DNA from: Ketobacter sp. MCCC 1A13808
GTDB lineage: Bacteria > Pseudomonadota > Gammaproteobacteria > Pseudomonadales > Ketobacteraceae
NCBI RefSeq assembly: GCF_009746715.1
Contig: NZ_VRKW01000001.1
Span: forward strand, 372,001-436,000
Length of the DNA stretch: 64,000 nucleotides
Reading direction: 5' to 3'
Below the pieces are notes generated by a model. The model was not told the DNA's origin. It worked only from the letters and a program-made list of their open reading frames with translations, and made no database searches. The translations under genes and the position numbers were made by a program. Shown here one piece after another: positions 47,726 to 55,923 of this stretch. The stretch's first letter is position 1, and each line of letters opens with the position of its first letter.

Positions 47726-48390
47726 GCACCTCTTCCCAGGCCTAATTGCAGTGATCGCAGGCCATTCAACTCCAGCGCATGGTGACTGGTGATTAGTACC
47801 GATCCACCCTTGGCAGCGTGCCCCTGAATCAGGCCTTCCAACTCAGCCACACCGTGGCGATCGATTGCAGTAAAGGGCTCATCAAGCACCCATAAGCGAG
47901 CAGGCTCTACCAATAGACGAGCCAGTGCGACCCGTCGTTTCTGTCCCGCCGACAGGGTGTATACCGGCACATCCTCGAAACCACCCAGACCGACGTCATG
48001 TAATGCCTGATCTAAACTTGGTTGGGCCGGGGCGTCAGCAGCGGATACTCCTTTTACCTGAAGAATCCAGCGTAGGTTTTCTCTGGGGGACAACGCCATC
48101 TTGATGCCGGTAAGATGCCCGCAATAAAGCGTCTGCCGGCGAAAATCCGCCTCCACCCGACGCCGCGGCCGGCCACACCAGGTCAACTCCCCTTGGAACT
48201 CGTCAGACAGCCCGCACAGCACCCGCAGCAACGTGGTCTTACCACTGCCATTGGCTCCTTCCACCTGCAGGATTTCGCCGTTATATAGCTCAAAGGAGAG
48301 GTTTTTGATCAGCACCCGGTCGTCCCGCTCACACTCTAACTGTTCGACTTGTAGTAAAGGTGCTGTCACAAAACCGCCTAAGTATTTCAT
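47710..48390 (-). CDS. ccmA: Heme exporter ATP-binding protein CcmA
   Basis: A 226-residue ABC ATPase driving release of heme-loaded CcmE. Walker A is GANGSGKTT, the signature is TLSAGQKRRVALARLL, and Walker B is LWVLDEPFTAID. The frame extends further upstream, but the ATG at 48390 gives a normal length; a GTG at 48369 after AGGCGG is an alternative. It heads the ccmABCDE run and is divergent from the TSUP permease gene. Confidence 0.93.
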   Translation of the reverse strand: MKYLGGFVTAPLLQVEQLECERDDRVLIKNLSFELYNGEILQVEGANGSGKTTLLRVLCGLSDEFQGELTWCGRPRRRVEADFRRQTLYCGHLTGIKMALSPRENLRWILQVKGVSAADAPAQPSLDQALHDVGLGGFEDVPVYTLSAGQKRRVALARLLVEPARLWVLDEPFTAIDRHGVAELEGLIQGHAAKGGSVLITSHHALELNGLRSLQLGLGRGAWQIN

Positions 48391-48494
48391 TCTTCGGATG
48401 TTATTCTTGAAAAGCGGCACATTATAACCAATCTTTATTCGCAGTGCCGATTTGCTTTGCCTTAAAATACCCAGGCACCGGGGCCTCACCATTG

Positions 48495-49247
48495 ATGATG
48501 GATACACTGTATATTGTTCTGTTAATCGTTTCCGGCATTGTCGCGGGTTTTGTCAACACGGTGGCCGGCGGCGGTTCGATTTTTACCCTTCCGGCGCTGA
48601 TGTTACTGGGTATGCCCGCCGATATCGCCAATGGCACCAACCGCGTCGGCGTATTCCTTCAATCGCTGGCCGGTGTGCGAGGATTCCGCCAGCACGGCAA
48701 ACTGGATCAGAAGGCCATTATGCCGATTCTGCTGCCCACCGTGGCAGGGTCACTGATCGGATCATGGGTTGCATCCGTCATCCCGGTGGAGGTCCTGAAG
48801 CCGGTTTTGCTCGGTACCATGATCGCCATGACACTGCTGATCGTTTTGAAACCCGGCACACTACCGGCTGTTGACGAACAAATTCTGACACTAAAAGAGA
48901 AACCCATCGTCAACCTTTGGCTGTTTTTGGCGGGCTTGTATGGGGGCTTTGTCCAGGCCGGAGTGGGATTTATTCTGCTAACCGCACTCGCGGGGGTCCT
49001 GCGCTATGATTTGGTGCGGGCCAATGCGCTTAAAATGCTCTGTACCCTGGTGTTTGGAGGCGTTGCCCTGCTGGTCTTTATTGTTCAGGGCCAGGTTCTG
49101 TGGGTGCCGGGGTTGATTTTGGGGGCCAGCACCATTATCGGTGTGCAACTCAGTGTCCGCTTCGCTATCAGTGCCAAACAACAAACCCTGAAATGGATTC
49201 TATTGGGGATGGCTTTGCTGGTGTGTGTCGCGGCCCTGATCAAATAA
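48495..49247 (+). CDS. TauE/SafE (TSUP) family permease
   Basis: A 250-residue membrane protein with about eight helices in two repeats. The repeat signatures are IVAGFVNTVAGGGSIFTLPAL and AGLYGGFVQAGVGFILLTAL. Relatives move sulfite, taurine-derived or other small organic anions. Two ATGs (48495, 48498) are adjacent; ribosome site weak. It sits between the ccm and flagellar genes and does not obviously belong to either. Confidence 0.85.
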   Translation: MMDTLYIVLLIVSGIVAGFVNTVAGGGSIFTLPALMLLGMPADIANGTNRVGVFLQSLAGVRGFRQHGKLDQKAIMPILLPTVAGSLIGSWVASVIPVEVLKPVLLGTMIAMTLLIVLKPGTLPAVDEQILTLKEKPIVNLWLFLAGLYGGFVQAGVGFILLTALAGVLRYDLVRANALKMLCTLVFGGVALLVFIVQGQVLWVPGLILGASTIIGVQLSVRFAISAKQQTLKWILLGMALLVCVAALIK

Positions 49248-49304
49248 GGCGTCGGGATCAACGTCTATACTGTAAGCCATACTTCGCATTGCTCCCAGGT
49301 AGTC

Positions 49305-51176
49305 ATGATCGAATTTCCATCCAACCCCGGAAAAACCACCCGTAACCTGGAGACCGGACTCTCTAACGCCGCAGCGAAAGCGTCAGCGGGTGCAGACGTG
49401 AATGCAGCGAAGCTGGCGCAGCAACAGGTAAAACAAACGGTTGAAGCCGTTGTATTGCAGGCCAAGTTGATTGAACAGTCCGGCACCACACAAAAAGCAG
49501 TGTATGAAATGCTGGTGCGCGTTTCCGCGCAGCCGGGCACCACTCAACCCCCGCCCGCGCAATTGCCTCAGCCTGCACCCACGACGCAGCCACCGATTCC
49601 GTCAAGCACCTCCACACCCGTTACCCGAATCACCGCCGACGTACTCCGGGCTTTGCAAACAGGGCAGACGCTGATCGTGAAGGTGTTGTCGGACTTTTCA
49701 CTGTCCCCATCCACTCGCCTATTGGCCACGGCCTCCATTGACCGGGGATTGCAAATACACAAGACCGATGCACCGGGACTGATCTCGACCCATGGCTCCG
49801 CCTTCAAACAGCTGATTCCACTTCAGCGTAGTCTTGCTCATCTTATGGGGACCCTGGAAATGGTCTCGCAGCCACAAAGCGGATCCGGCAACACCCAATC
49901 TTTACCGTTACCTGTTCGTTCCGCACTTCAGGAATTGGCGGCGCTGTTGCCGCGAATTAACCAGATTAGGGAGCCCGGCTACCTGCAAAATAGTATTCGC
50001 AATAATGGTACGTTCTTAGAGAGCAATCTGAACGCAGTGATTAGCCCGCACCTTGCCAAGTCGCCAGACAACCGCAGTCTCACCGATTCCCTGCGCAATC
50101 TGACTCAACGGCTACTGGATTCGGCTGGCGGCACCAAACCCGTCGCGACGAGCCCCAACGCCGCTTCCCCGGATAGCCCGAAATCGGTAGAAAACACGTT
50201 AAAATCGGCCCTTGCCCAGGTAAACGATGCGGATTTTAAATTGGCGTTACAGCGGGTGCATCAGGCGTTGCAGCAAGCTTCAAGCACAGGAACCGGCGCC
50301 CCTTCAGGCGCTGCGGGTATTACCGCAGAGGCAGCAAAGGGAGCCACCGAGGCCGGTGAAAAAATCAAACACACAGCCTCCCAGGGTCTCGATGTTAATA
50401 AACCCAATGCAGGCCAGAAAGCGGAAACATCCCCCCCAAGCCGGACACAATTAATGCAGGGGCGCCTGGATACCCAAATCAGATTGGGCGCATCCAGCAT
50501 CGCAGATGAGAGTATTAAACCTCACCCGTCGCTGCGCCACTACAGTCAGTCCGCCAGTGCCAGCCCGTCGGTAGCAAGCTCAACGGCATCCGCATCGGCC
50601 CAGGAACCCTATTTACTGCCACCGTTACCCGGCCAGGTAATGATTCAGCCGCAATCCCGACAACTCTCGAATTCAAAAAAAGACGATATGGCACAGGCAT
50701 TGGTCGCGGTTTTATTGAAGCAGGTAAAAGGGGCTTTAGCCCGTACCACTTTGCATCAATTGGCGTCCCACACGCGACAAACCGACAGTTCACCAACACC
50801 CACCCTGCTCAGTTTCGAATTGCCTTTTTTGCATAACCAGCAAATTCAGGTTTTTCAATTCCGTATCGAAGAAGAAGCCACTGGTGAGACCAGCGAAGAG
50901 AAAAATCAACAGAAGCGCTGGGTGGTGCAGATGGGATTTGATATTGAGGGCATGGGCCCCATGTTGTGCCAGATAAATCTGGTTGGCGTCAGCGCCTCTG
51001 TTTCGTTCTGGGCGGAATGGGAGCATACCCTGGAACACACAAAATCCCATTTTGAATTTCTGCAGAAAACGCTGACCGATATGGGACTCAGGGTGGATAA
51101 ATTGCAGGGGCATTTGGGTATTCCTGTGAATGAACGCACCCTATTGAGTAACCAATTGGTGGACATTCGTTTATGA
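49305..51176 (+). CDS. FliK-like protein with flagellar hook-length control C-terminal domain
   Basis: A 623-residue protein. The first 490 or so residues are low-complexity, rich in Ser, Thr, Ala, Pro and Gln, as in FliK rulers. Residues about 500-600 match the FliK C-terminal (Flg_hook) domain: FELPFLHNQQIQVFQFRIEEE, FDIEGMGPMLCQINLVG, SFWAEWE and TDMGLRVDKLQ. In FliK this domain signals the export gate through FlhB to switch substrates. Its stop overlaps the start of the FlhB-like gene by four bases (ATGA), which supports a joint role. The main fliK may lie elsewhere. Confidence 0.8.
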   Translation: MIEFPSNPGKTTRNLETGLSNAAAKASAGADVNAAKLAQQQVKQTVEAVVLQAKLIEQSGTTQKAVYEMLVRVSAQPGTTQPPPAQLPQPAPTTQPPIPSSTSTPVTRITADVLRALQTGQTLIVKVLSDFSLSPSTRLLATASIDRGLQIHKTDAPGLISTHGSAFKQLIPLQRSLAHLMGTLEMVSQPQSGSGNTQSLPLPVRSALQELAALLPRINQIREPGYLQNSIRNNGTFLESNLNAVISPHLAKSPDNRSLTDSLRNLTQRLLDSAGGTKPVATSPNAASPDSPKSVENTLKSALAQVNDADFKLALQRVHQALQQASSTGTGAPSGAAGITAEAAKGATEAGEKIKHTASQGLDVNKPNAGQKAETSPPSRTQLMQGRLDTQIRLGASSIADESIKPHPSLRHYSQSASASPSVASSTASASAQEPYLLPPLPGQVMIQPQSRQLSNSKKDDMAQALVAVLLKQVKGALARTTLHQLASHTRQTDSSPTPTLLSFELPFLHNQQIQVFQFRIEEEATGETSEEKNQQKRWVVQMGFDIEGMGPMLCQINLVGVSASVSFWAEWEHTLEHTKSHFEFLQKTLTDMGLRVDKLQGHLGIPVNERTLLSNQLVDIRL

Positions 51177-51601
51177 CCCATAAGCCCTCATCCGAATCCA
51201 ATTCCGCTCATAACCCAACCCAGGCAGTGGCGCTGAGTTACGATGGTCAAAGCGCGCCATTTATCAGCGCTTCCGGCGGCGCGGACCTGGCAGAAGAAAT
51301 CCTGCGTATCGCGCGGGAACATGAAGTGCCGATATACGAAAATCCGGAGCTGGTGGATATTCTGGCGCGATTGGAAGTAGGTGATGAAATTCCTGAGCTG
51401 CTGTATCGCACTATCGCCGAAATCATTGCATTTGTTTATATGCTGAAAGGCAAGGTGCCGGAAGGTTTCGGCAACCCGCGCGCTGGTGATACACACAAAT
51501 CTATAGAATATCGAACAGAGCCGGCGCAAAGCCATGATCCGGAAAGGCCTACTCCGGAGAGCCCTGCCCCGCAAAGCAATTCGGGCCAGAACCCGGATTA
51601 G
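51173..51601 (+). CDS. Stand-alone FlhB C-terminal domain protein (export switch-like)
   Basis: A 142-residue soluble protein equivalent to the cytoplasmic domain of FlhB without the membrane part. It starts just before NPTQAVALSYDG (Asn14-Gln17), which aligns with the FlhB autocleavage site NPTH-AVAL; the His is Gln here. The rest, ADLAEEILRIAREHEVPIYENPELVDILARLEVGDEIPELLYRTIAEIIAFVYML, is the standard FlhB C-terminal fold. The tail is Pro/Ser-rich and probably disordered. It is translationally coupled to the FliK-like gene. Confidence 0.9.
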   Translation: MTHKPSSESNSAHNPTQAVALSYDGQSAPFISASGGADLAEEILRIAREHEVPIYENPELVDILARLEVGDEIPELLYRTIAEIIAFVYMLKGKVPEGFGNPRAGDTHKSIEYRTEPAQSHDPERPTPESPAPQSNSGQNPD

Positions 51602-51602
51602 T

Positions 51603-51833
51603 TCAGCTTGAGTTTTGCCCGATTCGCCACAACACACCACACGGGTCTTGCAGTGTAAAATCCCGCATTTGCCAGGGTTGATCCGGTACCTTCGACAGCC
51701 TTACCGCGTACTTTTCGGCAACACCGGCCTGCGCTATTCTCTGGTGCCAGTGATCCACATCTTCCACCAGAAGATGCATCATCAGATTATTCGCCAACTC
51801 TGCTTGATAGAAATTTTGTAATAGAAAGCCGGT
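51603..51833 (-). pseudogene. Truncated VOC (glyoxalase/bleomycin-resistance fold) gene
   Basis: The frame begins just after an in-frame TAG (51834-51836). It encodes only the C-terminal half of a VOC protein: FLLQNFYQAE, NLMMHLLVEDVDHWHQRI, then DFTLQDPCGVLWRIGQ. VOC proteins of this type have about 120 residues in two beta-alpha-beta-beta-beta modules; here the first module is missing and the upstream DNA is the end of the rhodanese gene. A TTG at 51797 could start a 64-residue remnant, but without its other half it should not fold as a VOC domain. Confidence 0.75.
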
Positions 51834-51860
51834 CTATCCCAGACGCAAATGCGCAGCCTA

Positions 51861-52316
51861 TTAGCGTACAACGGTGTCCGAGGATACCGTGCGTCCTGCC
51901 ATTTTCAGGTTCACCGGCATATCAGCCGCCATCCAGGAATAAAAGCCTTCGCGAAAATAATACACATTGCTGTATCCCCAGGTTGAAGCAAAGTAGCTGG
52001 CCATTGCGCTGCTGGGGTTGAGAGGACTGCTGGTGTAAAACACGATCGGGGTACTGCGATCCAGCTCTTCCGAAATATACAATACTGCGAACTCAGAAGC
52101 ATTGAAATCCAGATTTACAGAACCTTCGATATGACCCAAACTCCAAGACTGCTGATCACGCACATCAATGAAAACAGCACCTTCATCAAATAACGATTTG
52201 GCTTTATTAAGGGTAACGGTTTCGACTCCATTCACTTCTGCAGGCGCTTCTGCCAACGCCTATGCGGAACACCATGTCAAAGCCAAAACACTAACTATCT
52301 TCGCAACTGCCTTCAT
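51861..52316 (-). pseudogene. Periplasmic rhodanese-like gene interrupted by an amber codon in the signal peptide
   Basis: From ATG 52316 the frame reads MKAVAKIVSVLALTWCSA, then TAG (52262-52260), then ALAEAPAEVNGVETVTL and a complete rhodanese domain. The interrupted part is a good signal peptide ending ALA, so the TAG (one change from CAG) falls just before the cleavage site. Downstream of it a TTG at 52256 could start a 131-residue cytoplasmic product. The rhodanese loop reads VFYTSSPLNPSSAM with no Cys, so sulfur transfer is unlikely even in the intact form; the domain resembles non-catalytic rhodanese folds. Amber mutation, suppression or a sequencing error are all possible. Confidence 0.7.
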
Positions 52317-52481
52317 ACGATCTACCCGAACCGGCTACTGATTTATTATTTAAGTATAGTTGTGCGTACAGTGAAGGGATGGAACGATTCGCTCTAAAAA
52401 CAAAACGCCCTATTCACAAGATATTGATTTTTATGATGTTATAGAGAAACAAACGCCAATGGTATGGCTGTTCTAAAAACC

Positions 52482-52898
52482 TTAGTTATTGTCCTGATGC
52501 TTTTTTCCAACCAGTGCCATTAATTTGGCTTCCGAGCGGGTTACCGCGTCGCTTTCCTGAACGTTGATAGAGCTGTTTTTTAGTAGCCGGTCTGCCTGCC
52601 TACGATACAGCTGTTCGCTATTGTTGTGCACCAGCTCGTCTTGTTTTTCCAAACTATGGGTTAGCCGTTTTTCCGTACTCATCAATCGCTGACCCAAGCC
52701 GAGCGAGCCGGCGTTGAGAAATTCGATTTTACTTTGCAGTTTCTTGAGGGACGTTTCCAGCATCAAATTCTGCTGCTGCAATTCGAGTTGGATTTTGCTG
52801 ACCTTTTTGGTCTGCAAAAATGTATAAATGGACAACGCCAAAATGACCACGGCGACAAGCAGACTGACACCAATAATCAGATACGTAGACTCAGTCAT
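52482..52898 (-). CDS. DUF2802 protein of the chemotaxis-flagellar locus
   Basis: A 138-residue protein with an N-terminal membrane helix (about 6-28) and a coiled-coil cytoplasmic part (IQLELQQQNLMLETSLKKLQ), ending in a small helical motif (RRQADRLLKNSSINVQESDAVTRSEAKLMALV). DUF2802 proteins sit at this position after cheW in Pseudomonas. Their function is not settled. It follows cheW by 23 bases and is the last gene of the operon. Confidence 0.8.
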   Translation of the reverse strand: MTESTYLIIGVSLLVAVVILALSIYTFLQTKKVSKIQLELQQQNLMLETSLKKLQSKIEFLNAGSLGLGQRLMSTEKRLTHSLEKQDELVHNNSEQLYRRQADRLLKNSSINVQESDAVTRSEAKLMALVGKKHQDNN

Positions 52899-52921
52899 AA
52901 TTGCCTCGTTTAGCCATTCGC

Positions 52922-53404
52922 CTAAAAACCGATTGCAACATTCGTCATGCTGGACTTGGAATCGATCATCCGTTCCAAATCAATCAGTATCAGTAACTCA
53001 TCGTTTTTGTTGCACACGCCGGTAATAAATTTGGCGGTTTCTTCATTGCCCACATTAGGGGCCTTTTCAATTTCCGCGGCTCGCAGATACGTGACTTCTG
53101 CAACGCTATCCACCAGCATACCCACGACTTGTTTATCCACTTCAACGATCACAATACGTGAGTTATTATCGACGTCCACCCGCTGCAAAGCGAAACGGGT
53201 GCGGGTATCGATGACCGTGACGACGTTACCCCGCAGATTAATGATGCCTAGAACATAATAGGGCGCACCGGGAACTGGAGTTATCTCGGTATAACGCAAC
53301 ACTTCACGAATACGCATCACATCAATGCCATAGATTTCCTCACCCAGGCGAAAGGTACCCCATTGGGTAACCTGATCATCCGCTTTTGATTCGTCTCTTG
53401 CCAT
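52922..53404 (-). CDS. cheW: Chemotaxis coupling protein CheW (copy 1)
   Basis: A 160-residue adaptor joining chemoreceptors to CheA. It has the full CheW fold signature: FRLGEEIYGIDVMRIREVLR, then PGAPYYVLGIINLRGNVVTVIDTRTRF, then VVGMLVDSVAEVTYL and ITGVCNKNDELLILIDLERM. It is 110 bases downstream of a close paralogue. Confidence 0.93.
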   Translation of the reverse strand: MARDESKADDQVTQWGTFRLGEEIYGIDVMRIREVLRYTEITPVPGAPYYVLGIINLRGNVVTVIDTRTRFALQRVDVDNNSRIVIVEVDKQVVGMLVDSVAEVTYLRAAEIEKAPNVGNEETAKFITGVCNKNDELLILIDLERMIDSKSSMTNVAIGF

Positions 53405-53460
53405 CGCCGGAAAGCTCTCCTAATGTATTGCGCCAATATAACGTCAGTTGAACCGCGTTC

Positions 53461-53487
53461 GTTATATATATGCAGCTAATGTGCCAA
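53461..53487 (-). promoter_or_regulatory. Possible sigma-70 promoter before cheW copy 1
   Basis: Minus strand TTGGCA (53487-53482), 15 bases, TATAAC (53466-53461). Each hexamer matches consensus at 5 of 6, but the spacing is short. It lies in the 110-base gap between the two cheW genes. Confidence 0.25.
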
Positions 53488-53514
53488 ACATTCCACGGCA
53501 CCACCTGAACCGAT

Positions 53515-53997
53515 TTACAGCGAATCCAGTTCCGACCATTCTTCATCGGTTAACAATTTTTCCAATTCGATTAAAATAAGCAGTTCGTCGTCTTTGTGGC
53601 AAACCCCCTGAATGTAACGGGCGCTTTCATCGTTGCCCACATTCGGCGACGTTTCAATTTCTGATTGCCGCAAATAGACGACTTCTGCAACGCTATCAAC
53701 CAGTATGCCGACAACATGGGAACTTGCTTCGATTATCACAATACGGGTGTTGTCGTTGGTCTCTTCTTGCGGTAAACCAAACCGCAGACGGGTATCAATG
53801 ACCGTGACTACCCTGCCCCGCAAATTGATGATTCCCAGTACGTGGTGAGACGATCCGGGTACTGGCGCGATTTCCGTAAAACGTAATACTTCCTGCACCT
53901 GCATTACGTTAATACCGTATGTTTCACCCGCCAGACGAAAGGTAACCCATTGAATTACCGGATCATCGCCGGTGCGGGTTTGCACTGAATTAGCCAT
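53515..53997 (-). CDS. cheW: Chemotaxis coupling protein CheW (copy 2)
   Basis: A 160-residue CheW with the same features as its neighbour: FRLAGETYGINVMQVQEVLRF, PGSSHHVLGIINLRGRVVTVIDTRLRF, VVGILVDSVAEVVYLR, and IQGVCHKDDELLILIELEKL. The two are colinear over their whole length and have equal length, so they arose by tandem duplication. They differ most at the N-terminus and last 15 residues. It follows the ParP-like gene by about 90 bases. Confidence 0.92.
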   Translation of the reverse strand: MANSVQTRTGDDPVIQWVTFRLAGETYGINVMQVQEVLRFTEIAPVPGSSHHVLGIINLRGRVVTVIDTRLRFGLPQEETNDNTRIVIIEASSHVVGILVDSVAEVVYLRQSEIETSPNVGNDESARYIQGVCHKDDELLILIELEKLLTDEEWSELDSL

Positions 53998-54088
53998 AAT
54001 AATACGCCACGAAAATAGAAAGATTGGAGCTGCGATTGACCTGCCGATTGGGTACTTAATGTAACTATAGTGCAGAGGGGTTTAGATG

Positions 54089-55057
54089 TCAGATGATGAA
54101 CTGTTGAAAGCCATCTGTATCCACCAGCGAACACATATATTCCACAACGGTACCGGCCAACCAGGGGCGCTTGCTTCGCTGGGTACGCCACTTCACCTGC
54201 TCTGGCTGCAAGGTAATGGATTTTTCAACCGTATCGCAGGCCAGCCCCCAGGCAAAGCCATGAATGCTGATGACGTACTGCAATGCACTGCGACTGTCTG
54301 CCTGGTAACGTTCCGGCATCACGCAGAGCGCAGTATTCAGCACCTTTAAATTACCCTGGGCTGTGTCCGGTAAAATTCCCATAAACCAATCTGGCTGTCC
54401 CGGCAGCCCGGTTAGTTTTTTATTCAGTGGCTGAATAGAACCAAGGCTGATTAGCGGCACCGCCAGTTTAAGCCCGTTCACTTTGAATATCAGACATTCG
54501 AAGGCTTTCTGGGCCCACACCGGTCGACCGTTTTCACACCAGGGTTGCGATTGCGGAATCGCTTCTGCTTGCGGCTCCGGTTGAGGAGTGTGTTGAGCAA
54601 GATCGGTCGTAGCGTCCGTTTGCCTAGCTTCGACAGAAGGGGTTTTGGGGGGTTCCGGCTTTTTCGATTCCGAAGACGAAGGCTGATGAGCCGCCGTTAG
54701 TAACGACGGTGACAACCAGGACGCACGTTGCAGCCCTGACCCGGATAAGTCGATTGTCGCCACTTTAATATCGCGGTTTGATTTAGACCCGGCCCGCGCG
54801 CCGATGGGCATTTTGTTCCCGGCGTTACCAGCCTCCGACTCGGAACCCGCCACCGCAGGTGCACTGCGCAGCGCTTTACGGCCTGCGTCGAACACATGAA
54901 CGTTATCGGTTAATTTGTTTTTATCAGAAGCAGAAACCGGCTTTTCCGCCGGCGCAGACGAACCTGCCGCCGGATCATGGAGCAAGTCATCCAGATATTC
55001 AATCAGCGCCCCTTCACCGTCAGGGTGCGGGGCGGTCTCGTGCTTTTCGTCTTTCAT
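54089..55057 (-). CDS. ParP-like protein with C-terminal CheW-like domain
   Basis: A 322-residue protein: an acidic N-terminal helix (about 15-30: GALIEYLDDLLHDP), a long Ser/Pro/Glu-rich linker (about 35-185), and a divergent CheW-like domain (about 186-310: FECLIFKVNGLKLAVPLISLGSI, LPGQPDWFMGILP, VISIHGFAWGLACDTVEKSI). A CheW-domain protein between a ParA-like ATPase and cheW corresponds to ParP, which ties chemotaxis arrays to the pole in vibrios and pseudomonads. It lies 56 bases after the ParA-like gene. Confidence 0.75.
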   Translation of the reverse strand: MKDEKHETAPHPDGEGALIEYLDDLLHDPAAGSSAPAEKPVSASDKNKLTDNVHVFDAGRKALRSAPAVAGSESEAGNAGNKMPIGARAGSKSNRDIKVATIDLSGSGLQRASWLSPSLLTAAHQPSSSESKKPEPPKTPSVEARQTDATTDLAQHTPQPEPQAEAIPQSQPWCENGRPVWAQKAFECLIFKVNGLKLAVPLISLGSIQPLNKKLTGLPGQPDWFMGILPDTAQGNLKVLNTALCVMPERYQADSRSALQYVISIHGFAWGLACDTVEKSITLQPEQVKWRTQRSKRPWLAGTVVEYMCSLVDTDGFQQFII

Positions 55058-55113
55058 TCTTTTGGTACAACCCGGTTCGCTGGCTGATGCCCTCGCCTAA
55101 GCGGTTTTGCAAT

Positions 55114-55914
55114 TCAGGCGATTGGTTCGCGAACCACCTCCAAAGGTGCATGTGCTAATAGATATTTTAGCAGAGAGCTGTAAGCTGCGACGCCTCGTGC
55201 TCCAGGTTCATAAAAATTAGGCGCAACCCCGGCTTTGCTGGCATCCCGGAACCGGGTATCCACCGGAATGGCTGCAGGCCAGATATTGCCTTCATAAGTT
55301 TGCCGGAGCACACGCAAGCTGTTTACCGATGCCTGGGTTCGCCGATCAAACATCGTCGGAACTACCCAATAGGGCAATCTGCGTTTTTGCGACCGCATCA
55401 CCATTTGTAATGTTCGCATCATGCGTTCCAGACCTTTAATCGCCAGGTGCTCGGTTTGAACCGGTAATAACAAAGACTGGCAGGCAGCCAACGCGTTAAT
55501 CAGCAATACACCCAGAATCGGCGGCGTATCCATGAGCACAAAATCGTAATCGTCCCATAGCCAGGCCAGGGTTTTGGATATAACCAGGCCTGCTCCGCCC
55601 TGACTGATCGCCTGCCGCTCCAGCATGGCTAATGATGTGGAAGCCGGCATTAGATCCAGGTGCTCGACCCCGGTGCTGTAAATCATTTGCGCCGGTAATC
55701 CTTGCGGTACTTCACCCCGGTGCTGAAATAACTGGTAAACAGATCGATCCAGCTCATCGGGGTTAAGTTGGAAATAGCTGGTGAGGGAACCATGGGGGTC
55801 AAGATCGATCATCAGCACACGCTGTCCTCCAGCGGCCAGTATGCCGCCAAGTGACACCACGCTGGTGGTTTTCCCGACCCCGCCCTTTTGATTTGCTGCT
55901 GCCCAGATCTTCAC
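55114..55914 (-). CDS. ParA-family ATPase (ParC-like, chemotaxis positioning)
   Basis: A 266-residue deviant-Walker ATPase: KGGVGKTTSVVSLGGILA (about 10-27), MIDLDPHGSLTSYF, and FVLMDTPPILGVLLINAL. In this locus the protein corresponds to ParC/Soj-like PA1462, which distributes chemotaxis clusters to the poles. The chromosomal parA normally has a parB neighbour, which is absent here. It lies 9 bases after motD. Confidence 0.85.
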   Translation of the reverse strand: MKIWAAANQKGGVGKTTSVVSLGGILAAGGQRVLMIDLDPHGSLTSYFQLNPDELDRSVYQLFQHRGEVPQGLPAQMIYSTGVEHLDLMPASTSLAMLERQAISQGGAGLVISKTLAWLWDDYDFVLMDTPPILGVLLINALAACQSLLLPVQTEHLAIKGLERMMRTLQMVMRSQKRRLPYWVVPTMFDRRTQASVNSLRVLRQTYEGNIWPAAIPVDTRFRDASKAGVAPNFYEPGARGVAAYSSLLKYLLAHAPLEVVREPIA

Positions 55915-55923
55915 CGCGCCAAC

